From Halictus rubicundus (Eukaryota > Arthropoda > Insecta > Hymenoptera > Halictidae): 64,000 nt of DNA. How positions within the stretch are numbered: the first letter of the stretch is position 1; every line of letters begins with the position of its first letter. The position numbers and the translations under genes are program-made. The notes beneath the pieces were generated by a model. That model did not search any database. It saw only the letters and a program-made list of their open reading frames with translations, and was not told the DNA's origin. The stretch covers positions 3,446,501-3,510,500 of the forward strand of contig NC_135165.1 of assembly GCF_050948215.1 (NCBI RefSeq). The letters run 5' to 3'. Below, piece by piece: positions 40,854 to 53,030 of this stretch.

Positions 40854-41527
40854 CAGTGACTCCCACTAACATTCGGACGCTCTTAAAAATCGCATAACCT
40901 TGTTAATATTGGACTATACTGCCTGAATTTTTATCGAGAAGTTAGAACAATTGGTTCGCTACATAACGTGAAAAAATGTTTGATTAAAATTGCAAAGAAA
41001 GTACTAAAAGTTGTATTTTCCAACTTTTTAATGCGGGCTTATATCAAAAATTTAAAAAGTACATTTTGTACATCTGTATCAATTATACATATTCGGAATG
41101 TTTCATCGAAATCAGTCAACGTTGCAATGAGCTACAAACGCTTAACGATGATAGCTTAAGGGTGAAAATCGCAGAATTTTGGTCTTGTCAGGGAATTTCG
41201 CCCTTAGGTGTTCATTTTGAAACATCTGTAGCTCATTGCAACGTTGACCGATTTTGATGAAATTCTCAGAATATGTATAATTCATACAAATCTACAAATC
41301 GTACTTTCTAAATTTTCAATACAAGTCCACATAAAAAAGTTGCAAAACACAACTTTTAGTATTTTCTCTGCAATTTCGACCAATTGCAATTTTTGTAAAA
41401 ATTTTTTTTTCACTTTACGTAGCAAACCAATTGTGCTAACTTCTTTTAAAAAATCCAAGTCGTATGATCCAATAATAACAAAGTTATACGATTTTTAAAA
41501 ACGTCCGAATATTAGTGGGACTCACTG
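40854..41527. mobile_element. 674-bp palindromic MITE (Tc1/mariner-superfamily type), TA flanked
   Basis: The ends are CAGTGACTCCCACTAACATT on the left and, in reverse complement, CAGTGAGTCCCACTAATATT on the right. TA lies directly outside both (40852-40853 and 41528-41529). The inverted symmetry does not stop at the termini. It continues through GTTGCAATGAGCTAC (left) and GTAGCTCATTGCAAC (right) almost to the centre near 41185, giving arms of roughly 320 bp around a core of about 25 bp. Start with CAGTG and a TA duplication fit Tc1/mariner/pogo elements. No transposase was recognised; small frames within it (40968-41159, 41244-41498) are by-products of the palindrome. It lies upstream of the known Rox8 exons. 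Confidence 0.85.
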
Positions 41528-41529
41528 TA

Positions 41530-44500
41530 CATGCTCAACAATTTTTTTAAAGACCAACTAATGTATTAAAAATATTCCACCACTCTGTTCTTATTTAAAA
41601 ATATTCAACGAATATATAGGAATTATTTCGTGCAGAAAATATCACTTTTTACAAAGAATTTAATCATTCCCTTGCTTCGGTTATTGAAAAATGGTGCGGC
41701 GTTTGCGAATATTTTTAAACAAAACCAATATACGTATCGTATCCAAACATTGTGAATATGTATGTTACATTCTTAGAGAAAGTGTCAGAATTTTTGTACG
41801 CATAAATGATCATTTCGTACAAAGTTACAACAATTCAACTAACGCAAAAAATAGGTGGATATAAAGTCAGCCATTCTAATTTCCCGAGAGAAGCAACATG
41901 AAAAATGTTTAATCCCTGTGGTTGAAAAATGTGACTATTGGCTGTCGCAAAACATTTGCAAAATAATGGCACGGTCGCTAAGAAGAGGGCAAATATTTCA
42001 TGAAGTCGGAGAACATCTTCATTTTTCCGACTGGAAGGAGGTATTCATTTTTTATTACCGAGAAGACAGTTGTCATAGTATTTGCTCGAAACATTTCCGT
42101 TCTGGTGCACAATTCATGATTGCAGACGTTCCCATTCCAAAAAAATACTAGCATTCTTTATTAGTGGTTCGCAACGATAGGGTTATAAATGAAAGGAAAT
42201 GAACCAATTATCGAACTAAAGAATAAGCTATATCATAGCGGACCGAGTGCCATCAATTATTGACAAAACACTTTGCTGACAGATAAGTGTATAGTTGTAG
42301 AGTGTGTCTCGAATACCCACAAACTTCCGAGCCAATGGATGACAGCCACGCTTAGTCACATGACTTACGATGGCAACACCAAGACTTCTAACCACTAAAC
42401 TCGCATTCCTCCAAGTTCTACTCTTGTCAGAGCCCGACAGTACCTACTTACGACCCTATAGAACTTTGCCGAGTCCGAGCTGCAATTCGAACGATGCAAT
42501 TACTCGCAGAAAAAGCGATAGACACGGGCAAATCACATGGAACTCTTCCATCATCTGGGGAAAATGATCGTCGAACTCGAAATACCAGGACAGATGTTAA
42601 TAAAATTAATTAATAAGCAACACAGCCTGGGCACGTTAATCCCCTGCTTTGTAATATAAATTTGGACCATAGTTTCTCAACTCACAACCTCCTTTCTTCA
42701 ATTTTGTGCCATTTAGGGCGTCTTCAGAATGAACACAGTGGTTACTCGATTTATGTCCAAAACACGGGTCTAGCCAGGGACATGTATCGTCTAGGAGATA
42801 CTATTCTCCAAATTATACCGTGTTTGGTATCATTTCAATCAGAAAAATTCCGCAAATATATTCATGAGAGTCTAATAAAAAAGTAAGCTTCTTCATAAAA
42901 TGTGTTAGGCACAATCGTGTGATATAATGTGTAATCTACTTGGAACGATATCGTTGCACGAGCGCATTTTTGGAGGGTGCTTCGCATAATTCCGATCGTG
43001 TGCTTACTACAAAGTAAAAAACAAGGGGTGGGGGGAGGACAACGAGCTGAGGGAGTAATTTAAAATTGGAGAAATTAACAGTGTTCCGTTTTGAAGGGGG
43101 TTGAAGTACGGCCAAAGAGGAAGTTGGACTGTCGAGGGCCGAATTACACAGCGCGTTCGCGTGCACGGTAATCGGATAATATTACTGTTTAACGGTTCGA
43201 ATATCCGGTCGCATCTTGATGCTATCGAGTGGGAACCGTTTAAAAGTCATAAAGCGGGGATGCTGTTAACGACGGAAAATCGGGAAGTGATCCAAAATGG
43301 AACAACGCGTCAGCGAAAGGGTGGGGGGAGGGATTCGGTGGAGGGTGGACGAGAAAATAGGGGTTCTTTCTATGCCTCAAAACAAAGGTACTACACCGGC
43401 TAATAGCCTTTTTCGAGTGCCGGCCATTCGACAGCGTGTAGGAATACTGCCGGGCGTTACAGCGTGCACGTCACACGTTGATAGCGATACGTTCGTAAAA
43501 CGACCGTCAGTAAAACCCATCACTAACTCGCATGACACACATTTATACGGCTATCTCGGTTTTCGGAGTTGTACCCCCGCGTCGCTGATAGAACGCGACC
43601 GGACAAACACCGTCGGAACGAAATCGAGTTTGCCCGTTTCACGCGCTGACGACTCCGAAATCTTCCGATCGCGCTAATTGCTACTTACCTCGGTCGTTTC
43701 AAGACGCGATTTAACTCCGTCGATAATTAAACTGCGCGATTGGTTCCGAGACATGTTCTACGATTGTTCGAAAATGTACGTGCTCCTCATACATATTTTT
43801 CACACGAGTCCGAATAAGTTTCGTACATTTTTGGATAATTACTGGACTAGTTTGTCGCAATTTAAACCGTACACAAACGTTGTACATCAATATTTCAGTG
43901 AATTGAAAATATTCTGAAATTCTGATCTTTACCTTATTTTAAATTTCTCTTGGCCATTTCTCTCGTAAACTCATAAAATCGGCATGCTAGTTACGGTGTA
44001 TGCATATTCATGGATAGATTAATTGCAATTATTTTGCGATTACAATATTACGTACGGGTACATTGTACAATAATTTAATCAATGTACGGAATATGTAATT
44101 ACACGATATTGTGTTGTATAATATATTCGCGTACCGTAAAGAAATATTTATACAAATAGCATACATATTCATTCAGTAAAATTCATGTGTATCGTGTACA
44201 ATAATTAGAGGCAGCATCGAAGAGAAAATTACTTAACCTTGTTCAATCGTAAGCAAATTACGCGCAAAAACACTACATTTTCGTAGACAGAATGTTTGAA
44301 ACTCTGCGCAGTCCAAGTTTTTCAAGTCAACGTAAAATTCATTGTACACCCGCCCCGGGAAAATGATTAACCTGACTTGATAGGTTGAAAATAACACGTG
44401 AAAAGTCAAGGGTCATCGAGTGCATCGATATCCGAACAGCTCGAGTCCTCGAAGACTGAGATTCGTCTTCCAAAGTGTTGGTACAATAATTTTTGATTAC

Positions 44501-46379
44501 CCCCGGTCGCGCGAAAAACACGCGAAATTATTGAAACCTGACCCCAATTTCGTTAGCGTCTTTTCTGTTTGTTCGCCGCGTCTTCGCGAACGCGCCGGCC
44601 AATCATCAATTTGCAGTTTAAATAATTGAATAGTCCGCGGGAAGTTTTCGGAGGTAGGCAGGTCGGCAGGCAGGCAGAGCGGCGTTGATTTTACACTTCA
44701 TCGAGTTTGCATTACAAATTGATGAGCTCTCCCCGGAGCAACAACGATATACCGTTCATTAACGGCGTTTAATCAATCTCCCGGCTGACAAAAACCCGAC
44801 TCGGCCGCGCGTTATCCTTGGACCGCGTAATTCCTAATAAACGGAATTTGTTTATTATCCTCGGCGTTCCCGGGGGGGGAGGGGGAGGGGAAGATTCACG
44901 GAGTGACATTCATATCCGAAACATCAGCGCGGATTTCATTACGCGTAAAAAATGTGCACCGCACACGAGAGATAATTCCGCGCGAGAACGTTCTCCCGCG
45001 GGGACTAATGCCATGAAATGTGTGACTTAAGGAAATTACGAGCTGTTGACTTTTCGTTGAGCTCGCGTTAGCGGCCGTTGCATTTTAAAATCGTGCTTTA
45101 ATTAATTCGACCGTTCTCGCTCGTCCGAAAATGTCCCTCTCTTTCGTTCCTGTTCCCAAGATGCCGTTCGTGCGACGCACACGGCGCGTTACGTGAACCA
45201 GCGTATCGTATTCGGACGTTATGCGACCGAAACTTGTCAAATGAAACGCGCGCTATGCCACCCGTTTCCCAGCAGTTCCGCAGATTGCATTTTTCGACGA
45301 ACCCGAACGCAATAACGCGAAATATGCTCGGTTACGGAAACGTGTCCGACCCAAGTTTATCGTTCCGCGGTTAAACCAACACATCTTCACACCCATGCAT
45401 TGTTGAAACAACAACTGTTCAATATTACAGCGATTTCTCTATATACGTCGCCAAGGCCTCGATGATAAACGTCGCGGAATTATCCCCCCTGCCGCGGGGT
45501 ATACTCCGGCATACGGAGGGTTGAAGGAAGAAAAAACTTGTTCGTCGTCCAATTTTTATTTTGCATAACAATCGGTGGCGCAGTAACGGCTTGCGAATAT
45601 CTGAAACTGTCCAGCAAAGAAGTGGGAGATGATGCGTCAAAGATTTCGATCGAGGCGAACTTGTGACGTTCGACTCGATCGAGCAGCAGTTCAAGAACAA
45701 TAGGCAGACAGCAGGTGGAGCCTGCTCGCCGGGTTTGTCTTTGTTCGACGGAACATGCGTTCCCGTCGATTTTGTTTGGCAGCGATCGTTGGTCGTTCCC
45801 ATTGCTTGTTGTTTGATGAACGTGTAGGCAGGCTAGGCTCGTCAAACTGCTTGGATGGTGAACGTACACGCACTGGGCCGAGCAGAGCAGAGCTCGGTTG
45901 CCTTTGATGCGTGCTACATTTACCGACAAATGAGCCGTGTTCGCCGAACAATGCGCCGCGGCGCAGGAGCTTAAGATATCCGGGATATATCTGCGTTATC
46001 AGTGCGTGTACGAATTATCGGTTGCGCCAGTTAAACGGCGCCGGCCGCGGATATAATATGATTCGATCGCGAGCGTGTCAATCTTTCGGCTGTTCGAGGA
46101 ACACCTGGCCAATCGACTAACCTGTCAGCGATTATCGCGCCCTTTCCGCTCCTGTGTCGGGCCTGACGTTGACTTTTGAACGGGTGATTACCTGTTTCAC
46201 TGATTCACAATTAGCAACACCTTCAGAATCTATTTCGCGGCTGCAGCGACTATGTCTTTGTCGTGCTAAAGCTTCTAGGAAAGAAAATTTATATCTCTAT
46301 GTGTCAACAGTAAACCTACCGAAAAACCACAAAAGTAACCAATAATAAAAAAAAAGGAAAAATTCTACCTAAATTCTAA
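41530..46379. other. Non-coding apart from the THAP-like relic
   Basis: The region 44000-44200 is AT-rich with many short palindromes (for example TTGCAATT-like and TACGTACG motifs). Minus-strand frames at 45425-45951 were inspected and match no family I recognise. Confidence 0.5.
41855..42151 (+). pseudogene. Possible degraded THAP-type zinc-finger frame
   Basis: A 98-codon frame carries features reminiscent of a THAP domain (C2CH zinc finger of P-element transposases and relatives). Residues 18-21 are CLIP (family C..P.C), residues 47-49 IFH (family FHRFP), Trp60 sits in SDWKEVF, and residues 77-81 are CSKHF (the C..HF signature), 17 residues after that Trp, as in the family. The second zinc ligand expected near residue 23 is Val, and the tail after CSKHF is short. 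It could be a transposon-derived relic or a chance resemblance. Nothing downstream resembles a P-element transposase. Confidence 0.25.
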
Positions 46380-46912
46380 TTTCTCCATAATAATTCTTTT
46401 AAAATTGAATTTTTATTTGAACATTCCCCTAGAATTCAAATTAAAATTATTTTATTATAGGAATTTCTGTATATTTAGTTTCTCCATAATAATTCTTTTA
46501 AAATTCAATTTTTATTTGAACATTCCCCTAAAATTCAAATTAAAATTATTTTATTATAGGAATTTCTTTATTATTTAGTTTCTCCATAATAATTCTTTTA
46601 AAATTCAATTTTTATTTGAACATTCCCCTAAAATTCAAATTAAACTTATTTTATTATAGGAATTTCTTTATATTTAGTTTCTCCATAATAATTCTTTTAA
46701 AATTTAATTTTTATTTGAATATTCCCCTAAAATTCAAATTAAAATTGTTTTAATATAAGAATATAATATAAGAATTTCTTTATATTTAATTTCTTCATAC
46801 TAATTCTTTTAAAATTCAATTTTTATTTGAACATTCCCCTAAAATTAAAATTAAAATTATTTTATTATAGGAATTTCTTTATATTTACTTTCTCCATAAT
46901 AATTCTCTTAAA
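46380..46912. repeat. AT-rich tandem array, about 99-100-bp unit, just over five copies
   Basis: The anchor TTTCTCCATAATAATTCTTT (or a close variant) starts at 46380, 46479, 46579, 46678, 46790 and 46889. The spacings are 99, 100, 99, 112 and 99 bp. The 112-bp unit contains an extra ATATAATATAAG-like 12-13 bp insertion. Each unit has CATTCCCCTAAAATTCAAAT as its only GC-containing patch. The array is much more AT-rich than its surroundings. Confidence 0.95.
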
Positions 46913-47461
46913 ATACCAATTGGTTTAGCTACCTAAAAGTAACTGATACACGTTGTCTTATAAAAATGACGAGATTGAATTTATCTGAATTTCGTGCGGT
47001 TCGTATTACAATACATGCTGTAATAAATATATCTATTTAATCATTTCCCACGAAAGCATCTTTATAACTTCAGTAATTCTAAAATAAAAAATCTGGAACC
47101 GTTCATATTGACCGGCGGTGGTAGGTTTGGTGTTAATAAAAATGTATAATAAGTGTACCGTGGATTTTAATGCAAAGTGATACAGTAAAAATCGCACCAG
47201 ACCTAAACTGTGCCATTTTTACAAGTGATCCCGCGCTAGCGATTTTCGGTGGAGGTTCCAGCGTTGGCGGCGTTCTAATTCGCGGGAACGGCTCTAATTA
47301 GCCGTGGAAATCGAACGAATTAGGGGCGCGACAATGCAAGTCGCACGATATCGTAAACATTATACGCATATCACGCACCGGTGCAGAGGAACCCCATAAA
47401 TTGCCGACACTTGGCTGGCCGCCCGAACGAATTCGGCGCCGACGAAGTTCGTAAAATAACG

Positions 47462-47485
47462 CGCGAGCGAGCGAGCGAGCGAGCG
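47462..47485. repeat. GCGA tetranucleotide repeat
   Basis: About six CGAG/GCGA units in a CpG-rich patch. Confidence 0.95.
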
Positions 47486-49302
47486 TAATCAGCAGCGCGT
47501 TATCGGGGGCCCCTCGGCCTACGGAATCGGTCGTGTGTTGCCTTTTGTACGGCTCGCCGCGGACAGTCGGGGAGCAATAAATATGTTATTAAAATTATCA
47601 TAACCCCGTTCGGCCGGGGCTAAAACAGCGCGTTTTGCAGTTAATTTTCCAGTTATCTAGGCAATAATCTCGCTTACGCCGTATAACCGGTTAACCCTTT
47701 GGTCATAGAGGTGAACGACGAAAGGGGGATGAGGATGATAGGGGCGAAAAGTAAATCAGTGAACAGGGGTAAAAAGGGGCTTATAATGGCCGACGACGAT
47801 GCCGCCTGCGCTGCGCTCGTTCCTACAATGGCAGCGCGGTCTCGCCGAGCGTTATTAAACCGCGCGCCGTTCGCCTCGGCCATCGATAGTGTGTGTGATT
47901 GTTTTACGTTAATTTTATTACACGCCAGACATTATCGAGGATTAATGATCGTTTGTTCGACTCTCGCGCGGACGATATTTTACAAGCGCCGACGTCGGGA
48001 GACCGCGAAACTTTACGCGCTTATGGCAACTACCTGCGACTATCGATGAAATGAAGATTTTAATCATCGCCGTTTCAATGTGAACGGGTTTCATAGTGTA
48101 GGTTGTTTGCGAAGACAATCGGCTCCGCGGTACGAGGAATCGTGGTTTGGAGGATTTTGTGTAAATTGGTGTTTTTTATTTTCTTTCTATTGCGTTTCTC
48201 TCATTCATTTGTTGTAAGCTTGAGCTTTTCATTGCCAACTTTCCGGATCTAATACCGCGCGTTTCTTTTTCTATTAAATTAATTGATCTCGTAAAACTGC
48301 GCGACACATTTCCAGCGCGGCGCGTTTCACACCGTGCAAATATATTTTACAACGCGGACTCGAAATCGAAAACACCGAAAGCGGTAAAAACGACGTACGT
48401 ATGTGTTCCCGTGGCTACGGGAATCTCAAATAATCCACGTTAGCCGATTTTAGTCACGCGTGGTACCTTGATTGAAACTATTCACATCACGAACTATGAA
48501 ATTTCATAAGCACCGTAAATCAATCGGACCGGGTGCCGATTTCGAATCGACCTTCCCGGTCGGAGCTATTTCGACGAAGTATGATTCTCGACGAACCAAA
48601 TAAGACGTGTCACGTGTACCGGAACATTGCTACCGACAAGGCGAACATCATTTATCCCCAAGCTTATCATCTTGACAAGTAAGAAAAATGAAACAAATTG
48701 CAAGAAAATACCACAGTATATTCCGCAACGCAGGGTTTTATAAATACGAAAGAAACGGTAGCGGGATAAATGTTTGACAAATATCGTGCAGATATGACAT
48801 ATACGGAGACGTGTATCTAACAGCTAACAGAGACGATTATTATTTCGCATGAAATTCTGCAGATCAAAATTTGCAGTCGAATCTGCTCGATTCGCGGCGC
48901 GGGGAAAGGAGAAGAAGAGAGAGGGAGGGAGAAAGGGAGGAAGAAAAGGTCGGAAAAAGTTCGGCACTCGTGTCGTGCCCTCGGAGACATTAATAAGCGG
49001 TTTACCGGGATAAAAATACGAGTCGGTCGCGTCGACGGTGGAAGGAGAACGTTTCCACGACAACCCGTTTCATTTATCGCGATCTCGAAATCGAAGCCCA
49101 CTCCAAAATCTTGGAGAGTCCCTGGGTCGTAGGCGAGCACACGACTTTGTCCCAGCCTCATCCACCTCTGGCCAACCTCGCCAGGCACACCGGGGCCAAC
49201 CTATCCCACCGACAATTAGTTCGCGCGCTCGGCATTGAGTGCACTTAGTGAAAAGTAAGCAAACTTCCCCTCCTTCGGCGTTCCAACCCCTCTGGCCCAC
49301 TC

Positions 49303-49330
49303 CCTCTCTCTCTCTCTCTCTTTCTCTCTC
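49303..49330. repeat. CT microsatellite
   Basis: CT run with one T insertion. Confidence 0.95.
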
Positions 49331-52072
49331 CCTTTCATTTTCATCCGATACCGGAATGGTTTCTACCGACATAGCGCGATAACTCTGCCGTTTAGTTCAT
49401 CGATGGCTTATTTCAAGGGCTACCGAGATATTCAACGTTCCTCTCCTTTCTTTTCTTCTTTTTTTTTCCTCCCTACCTCCCTTACCCCTTTTCTCCTCTT
49501 TCTTCCGCGCGGTAACCCTCTTCCGCTCGCTCCCCCCCCCCCCACCTCTCTAGCTTTTTCCCTTTTCTTTTCGCGATTCCATCGATCGAGAATCGTGCCC
49601 CGTTTTATACAGGGTGTACCCCGCGTGTCGTACGCGCGTTCTTTAGAAATGCCAGCACAATGGGATTCGCGATACCGCCGACTGCGTACTCGTTGTTTTC
49701 CAGCGCGATCGGGATTTTCACCTGTCGTGAAATTATAACAGAGACCGGGCCCTAGAGGTTAATTTATTGTCAAGATAGCGATCGTCGCGGCGCCAACGCC
49801 GATGGCTGCTCGATACTATTGCTCGTTCGCGAACTATTCAATCGTGCTCGAGGATCGAGTTACTTCCGATCACTGCGCAACAGAGTTTGCTTTTTTCCCA
49901 ATTAACGATTTCGGGGCCTCGATGTTGAATACCGGAAATTTTTCGGTTGGAAAGAGAATATGTTCGATTTAGGGGACTTTTTGCTGCCGAGATTGTGGAA
50001 CATTCGCGGGCTATTCGATTCATTCGTAATACAATTTTTGAAATATTGTAAATCATTGAGATTTTAAATAATGTTTTACTTTATGCGGAATGGTTTTAGA
50101 TCATTGTAACGCGAGATCTGTTGGGCGGTGTGGCCTTCAAAATAAAAATCTCTTGGTATATACACCCTTAAAAGTTTGAAAGGATTTAACAATCTTAATT
50201 TCGGAAGTTCTAAAAGTTTGGAAAGTTTTCAAAGTTTACGAGACCCCCAACTTTTTACAAATTTATTTTGTAGCTGACGATCAACTACAAGCTCACTTAC
50301 ACGGTGTACGAATTAATAGGTTTTCCCATGTTTATGATTATTACACACTTCTCTAGAGATTATACCACAGATTTTGTCTTCATTCATTTATAATATTTCT
50401 TCGACTCATATCGACCTGATCTTCCAACCGGAAAAAGTTAATTTTTGTAGTAAAAGTGTGAAACTTGCCTAATCTTCATAATTTTTATCAGATTTCCATT
50501 ATAATCCCAACGCGAAGTAACTTTAAAAATAAAAAGTTGACCTTCTATACCTAATAATTCTTCAGAAAAAAAAATGTTAAAATACTAGTAGATATTCCTG
50601 CTTTACGCGAGAATCCCCGAGTTGATAAAAATCCCCGATCTATTAATTACCCTCGGAGATTCCCGCTGGTGATCGCGGCGGTGCCACGTAAACGCAATTT
50701 AAGGTCAGCAGCGAAATTATCTGGGTAATTCTAATCGTTTCAACTTCTGCACGTAGAAACCGCAATATCTCGGCGATGTCCTAGAGGCAGCTAACGGGGG
50801 GTGTAGGGAGGGAGGGGTTGTCGAGGGTGAGGGGGGTTGATAACTATCGAGCCCCGCAAGCAGGTTGACACCCCGCTCAAGTTGTTAGGGGGTTAGATTG
50901 ATGAAGCTGAGCCGGCGAGCATTCACATGCCGCGTCGCGCGGCCTCTCTGCTTCCACTCTTTCGGAAATGATATTCTTCGTTGTTCGGTTCCGCTCCCGC
51001 ACCTGCTTGCCGATGATAAGGACAAAGATTTCGCGGTTACAAAGATTCCCGTGCTGACGCGTCTTCCTTTTTCTCTCCTGGACGGCCGGGCTCCCGTCCG
51101 GTAATTAATGAGTTCGAGGTTTCCTCCGATGACGACAGGAAAAACTGCTTAGGTGGTATCTAGCCGGAGTACTGACAGCGAATGAAAAAGTATGAAGAGA
51201 GAGAGAGGGGGGGGTGAGGGAGAGAGGGTGACAGTTAACGGGCAAAAGTTTCGTTAGTTAGGAACACGGTCCACTGATAAAACGAAGACAAGATTTTGCT
51301 GGTCCGCGGCTAGGGTTCTTGCTATTTTATATGCATACCCCGGCAACTTTCCCGAAGTTCCGTTATTGAAAACCGGAGTAACTTTCAATTTAACATTTTT
51401 TTAATGACGCCGACGCTTAAGGGCGACGGAAACGCCGGCTCCCGTCGCTCCGGCTACTTCTAATCGTGTAAATAAATTATTTTTTAGGACAAATTTATGT
51501 GCAGTAACCCTCCCAAAGGCTGCAATTACCAATTCTGGAATACTTTATCGTATTGTTATGAATTTATAAAACCTTTAGAAAGAAAACATACTCGGTTTTA
51601 CCAAAAATCATTTTATCCCCTCTAGAATAATTCTTAATAGAGATAATTCTTAACTGGAGATAAATATTGAGTGCATGTATTTGTTATTGAATTCGTTTCT
51701 GTGTCTCGGTTTTTCGAGCACATTTTCGAACGCACATCTTTAATACTCGTTGTCAGCCGAATGGGATCAAGTGTCCGTCGAACGCGTGAAGCTGTCCTAT
51801 TTCTGATATCGGTTGCGCGTACACACTGAATTACTGTAATTTGATTGAATGAAATATCAGTTAGATCCCAGTTAGAGAATTCCGTGTGCCTAATACCATC
51901 AACCTCATAATTACAGTCTATTAATGTTGAACAGAATTGATTTAGCAACGTATACACGCTGCTGCTAACGAAATTAAATCCATAATTCGATTAAGACGAC
52001 TGACAGAGTATTAGCGTACAAGTAGATTTATTGATTTTGCATTCCGTCTAAAGTAACGTTCCATTTCAAAAA

Positions 52073-52977
52073 CTGTTCAGAGCAGCATGACACTCGACAC
52101 GTGTCGAAAATAATGCAAAACATGTGACATTGTTCTAATTGAAATGACGCCGAACACGACACAATTTCGATCGTGTTTGTTCGTTCGATTCATGTCACAG
52201 TAGAATCTCGATTATGCGAAAACATTAGTGTTTGGATAACAGAATGTTCTGTATTCAGATAATATTGCTACATTAAAACTGTGTTTTACTTCAGAGCTTA
52301 CTGTTCAGAGCAGCATGACACTCGACACGTGTCGAAAATAATGCAAAACATGTGACATTTTTCTAATTGAAATGACACCGAACATGACACAATTTCGATC
52401 GTGCTTGTTCGTTTGACTCACGGCTCAGTAGAATCTCGATTATGCGAAAAAATTAGTGCTTGGATAACAGAATGTTCTGTATTCAGATAATATTGCTACA
52501 TTAAAACTGTGTTTTACTTCAGAGCTTGCTGTTCAGAGCAGCATGACACTGGACACGTGTCAAAAATAATGCAAAACATGTGACATTGTTCTAATTGAAA
52601 TGACGCCGAACATGACACAATTTCGATCGTGCCTGTTCGTTTGACTCACGGCTCAGTAGAATCTCGATTATGCGAAAAAATTAGTGCTTGGATAACAGAA
52701 TGTTCTGTATTCAGATAATATTGCTACATTAAAACTGTGTTTTACTTCAGAGCTTGCTGTTCAGAGCAGCATGACACTGGACACGTGTCAAAAATAATGC
52801 AAAACATGTGACATTGTTCTAATTGAAATGACGCCGAACATGACACAATTTCGATCGTGCTTGTTCGTTTGACTCACGGCTCAGTAGAATCTCGATTATG
52901 CGAAAAAATTAGTGTTTCGATAATAGAATGTTCTGTATTCAGACAATATTGCTACATTAAAACTGTGTTTTACTTTA
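52073..52977. repeat. Tandem array, four units with an exact 228-bp period
   Basis: Units begin with CTGTTCAGAGCAGCATGACA at 52073, 52301, 52529 and 52757. All three spacings are exactly 228 bp, so no indel has accumulated. Each unit consists of about 125 bp of unrelated DNA, including the palindromic (C/G)GACACGTGTC(G/A) with a CACGTG core, followed by about 103 bp of the left part of a pogo-like MITE starting at 52198, 52426, 52654 and 52882. Units 3 and 4 share differences from units 1 and 2 (for example GGACACGTGTCA against CGACACGTGTCG), indicating stepwise duplication. The last unit runs into the MITE right end. Confidence 0.95.
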
Positions 52978-53030
52978 CGTTTCGACAAGAAATCGAGTTT
53001 CGTCGGTTCGGATAAGAGAGGTCCCACTGA
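52882..53030. mobile_element. Pogo/Tigger-like MITE, about 149 bp
   Basis: The left terminus is CAGTAGAATCTCGATTATGC and the right terminus in reverse complement is CAGTGGGACCTCTCTTATCC, about 75-80% identical over 22 bp. This is the characteristic CAGT..(A/C)CTCGATTATCCGA type of pogo/Tigger terminal repeat. No TA duplication is intact outside. The left roughly 100 bp also occur in each preceding unit of the 228-bp array, but the right end is present only here. Confidence 0.7.

Larger units (their letters stand above)
46913..52072. other. Non-coding, mostly unique sequence
   Basis: Contains the GCGA repeat (47462), the CT repeat (49303) and a C-rich run near 49530. No exon or transposon was recognised. 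Confidence 0.5.

Noticed and set aside
49610..49630. ATACAGGGTGTACCCC, like ends of some insect DNA elements; a similar ACAGGGTG is at 33219
   Set aside because: Each is single-sided with no inverted partner nearby; the motif is too short to claim an element.
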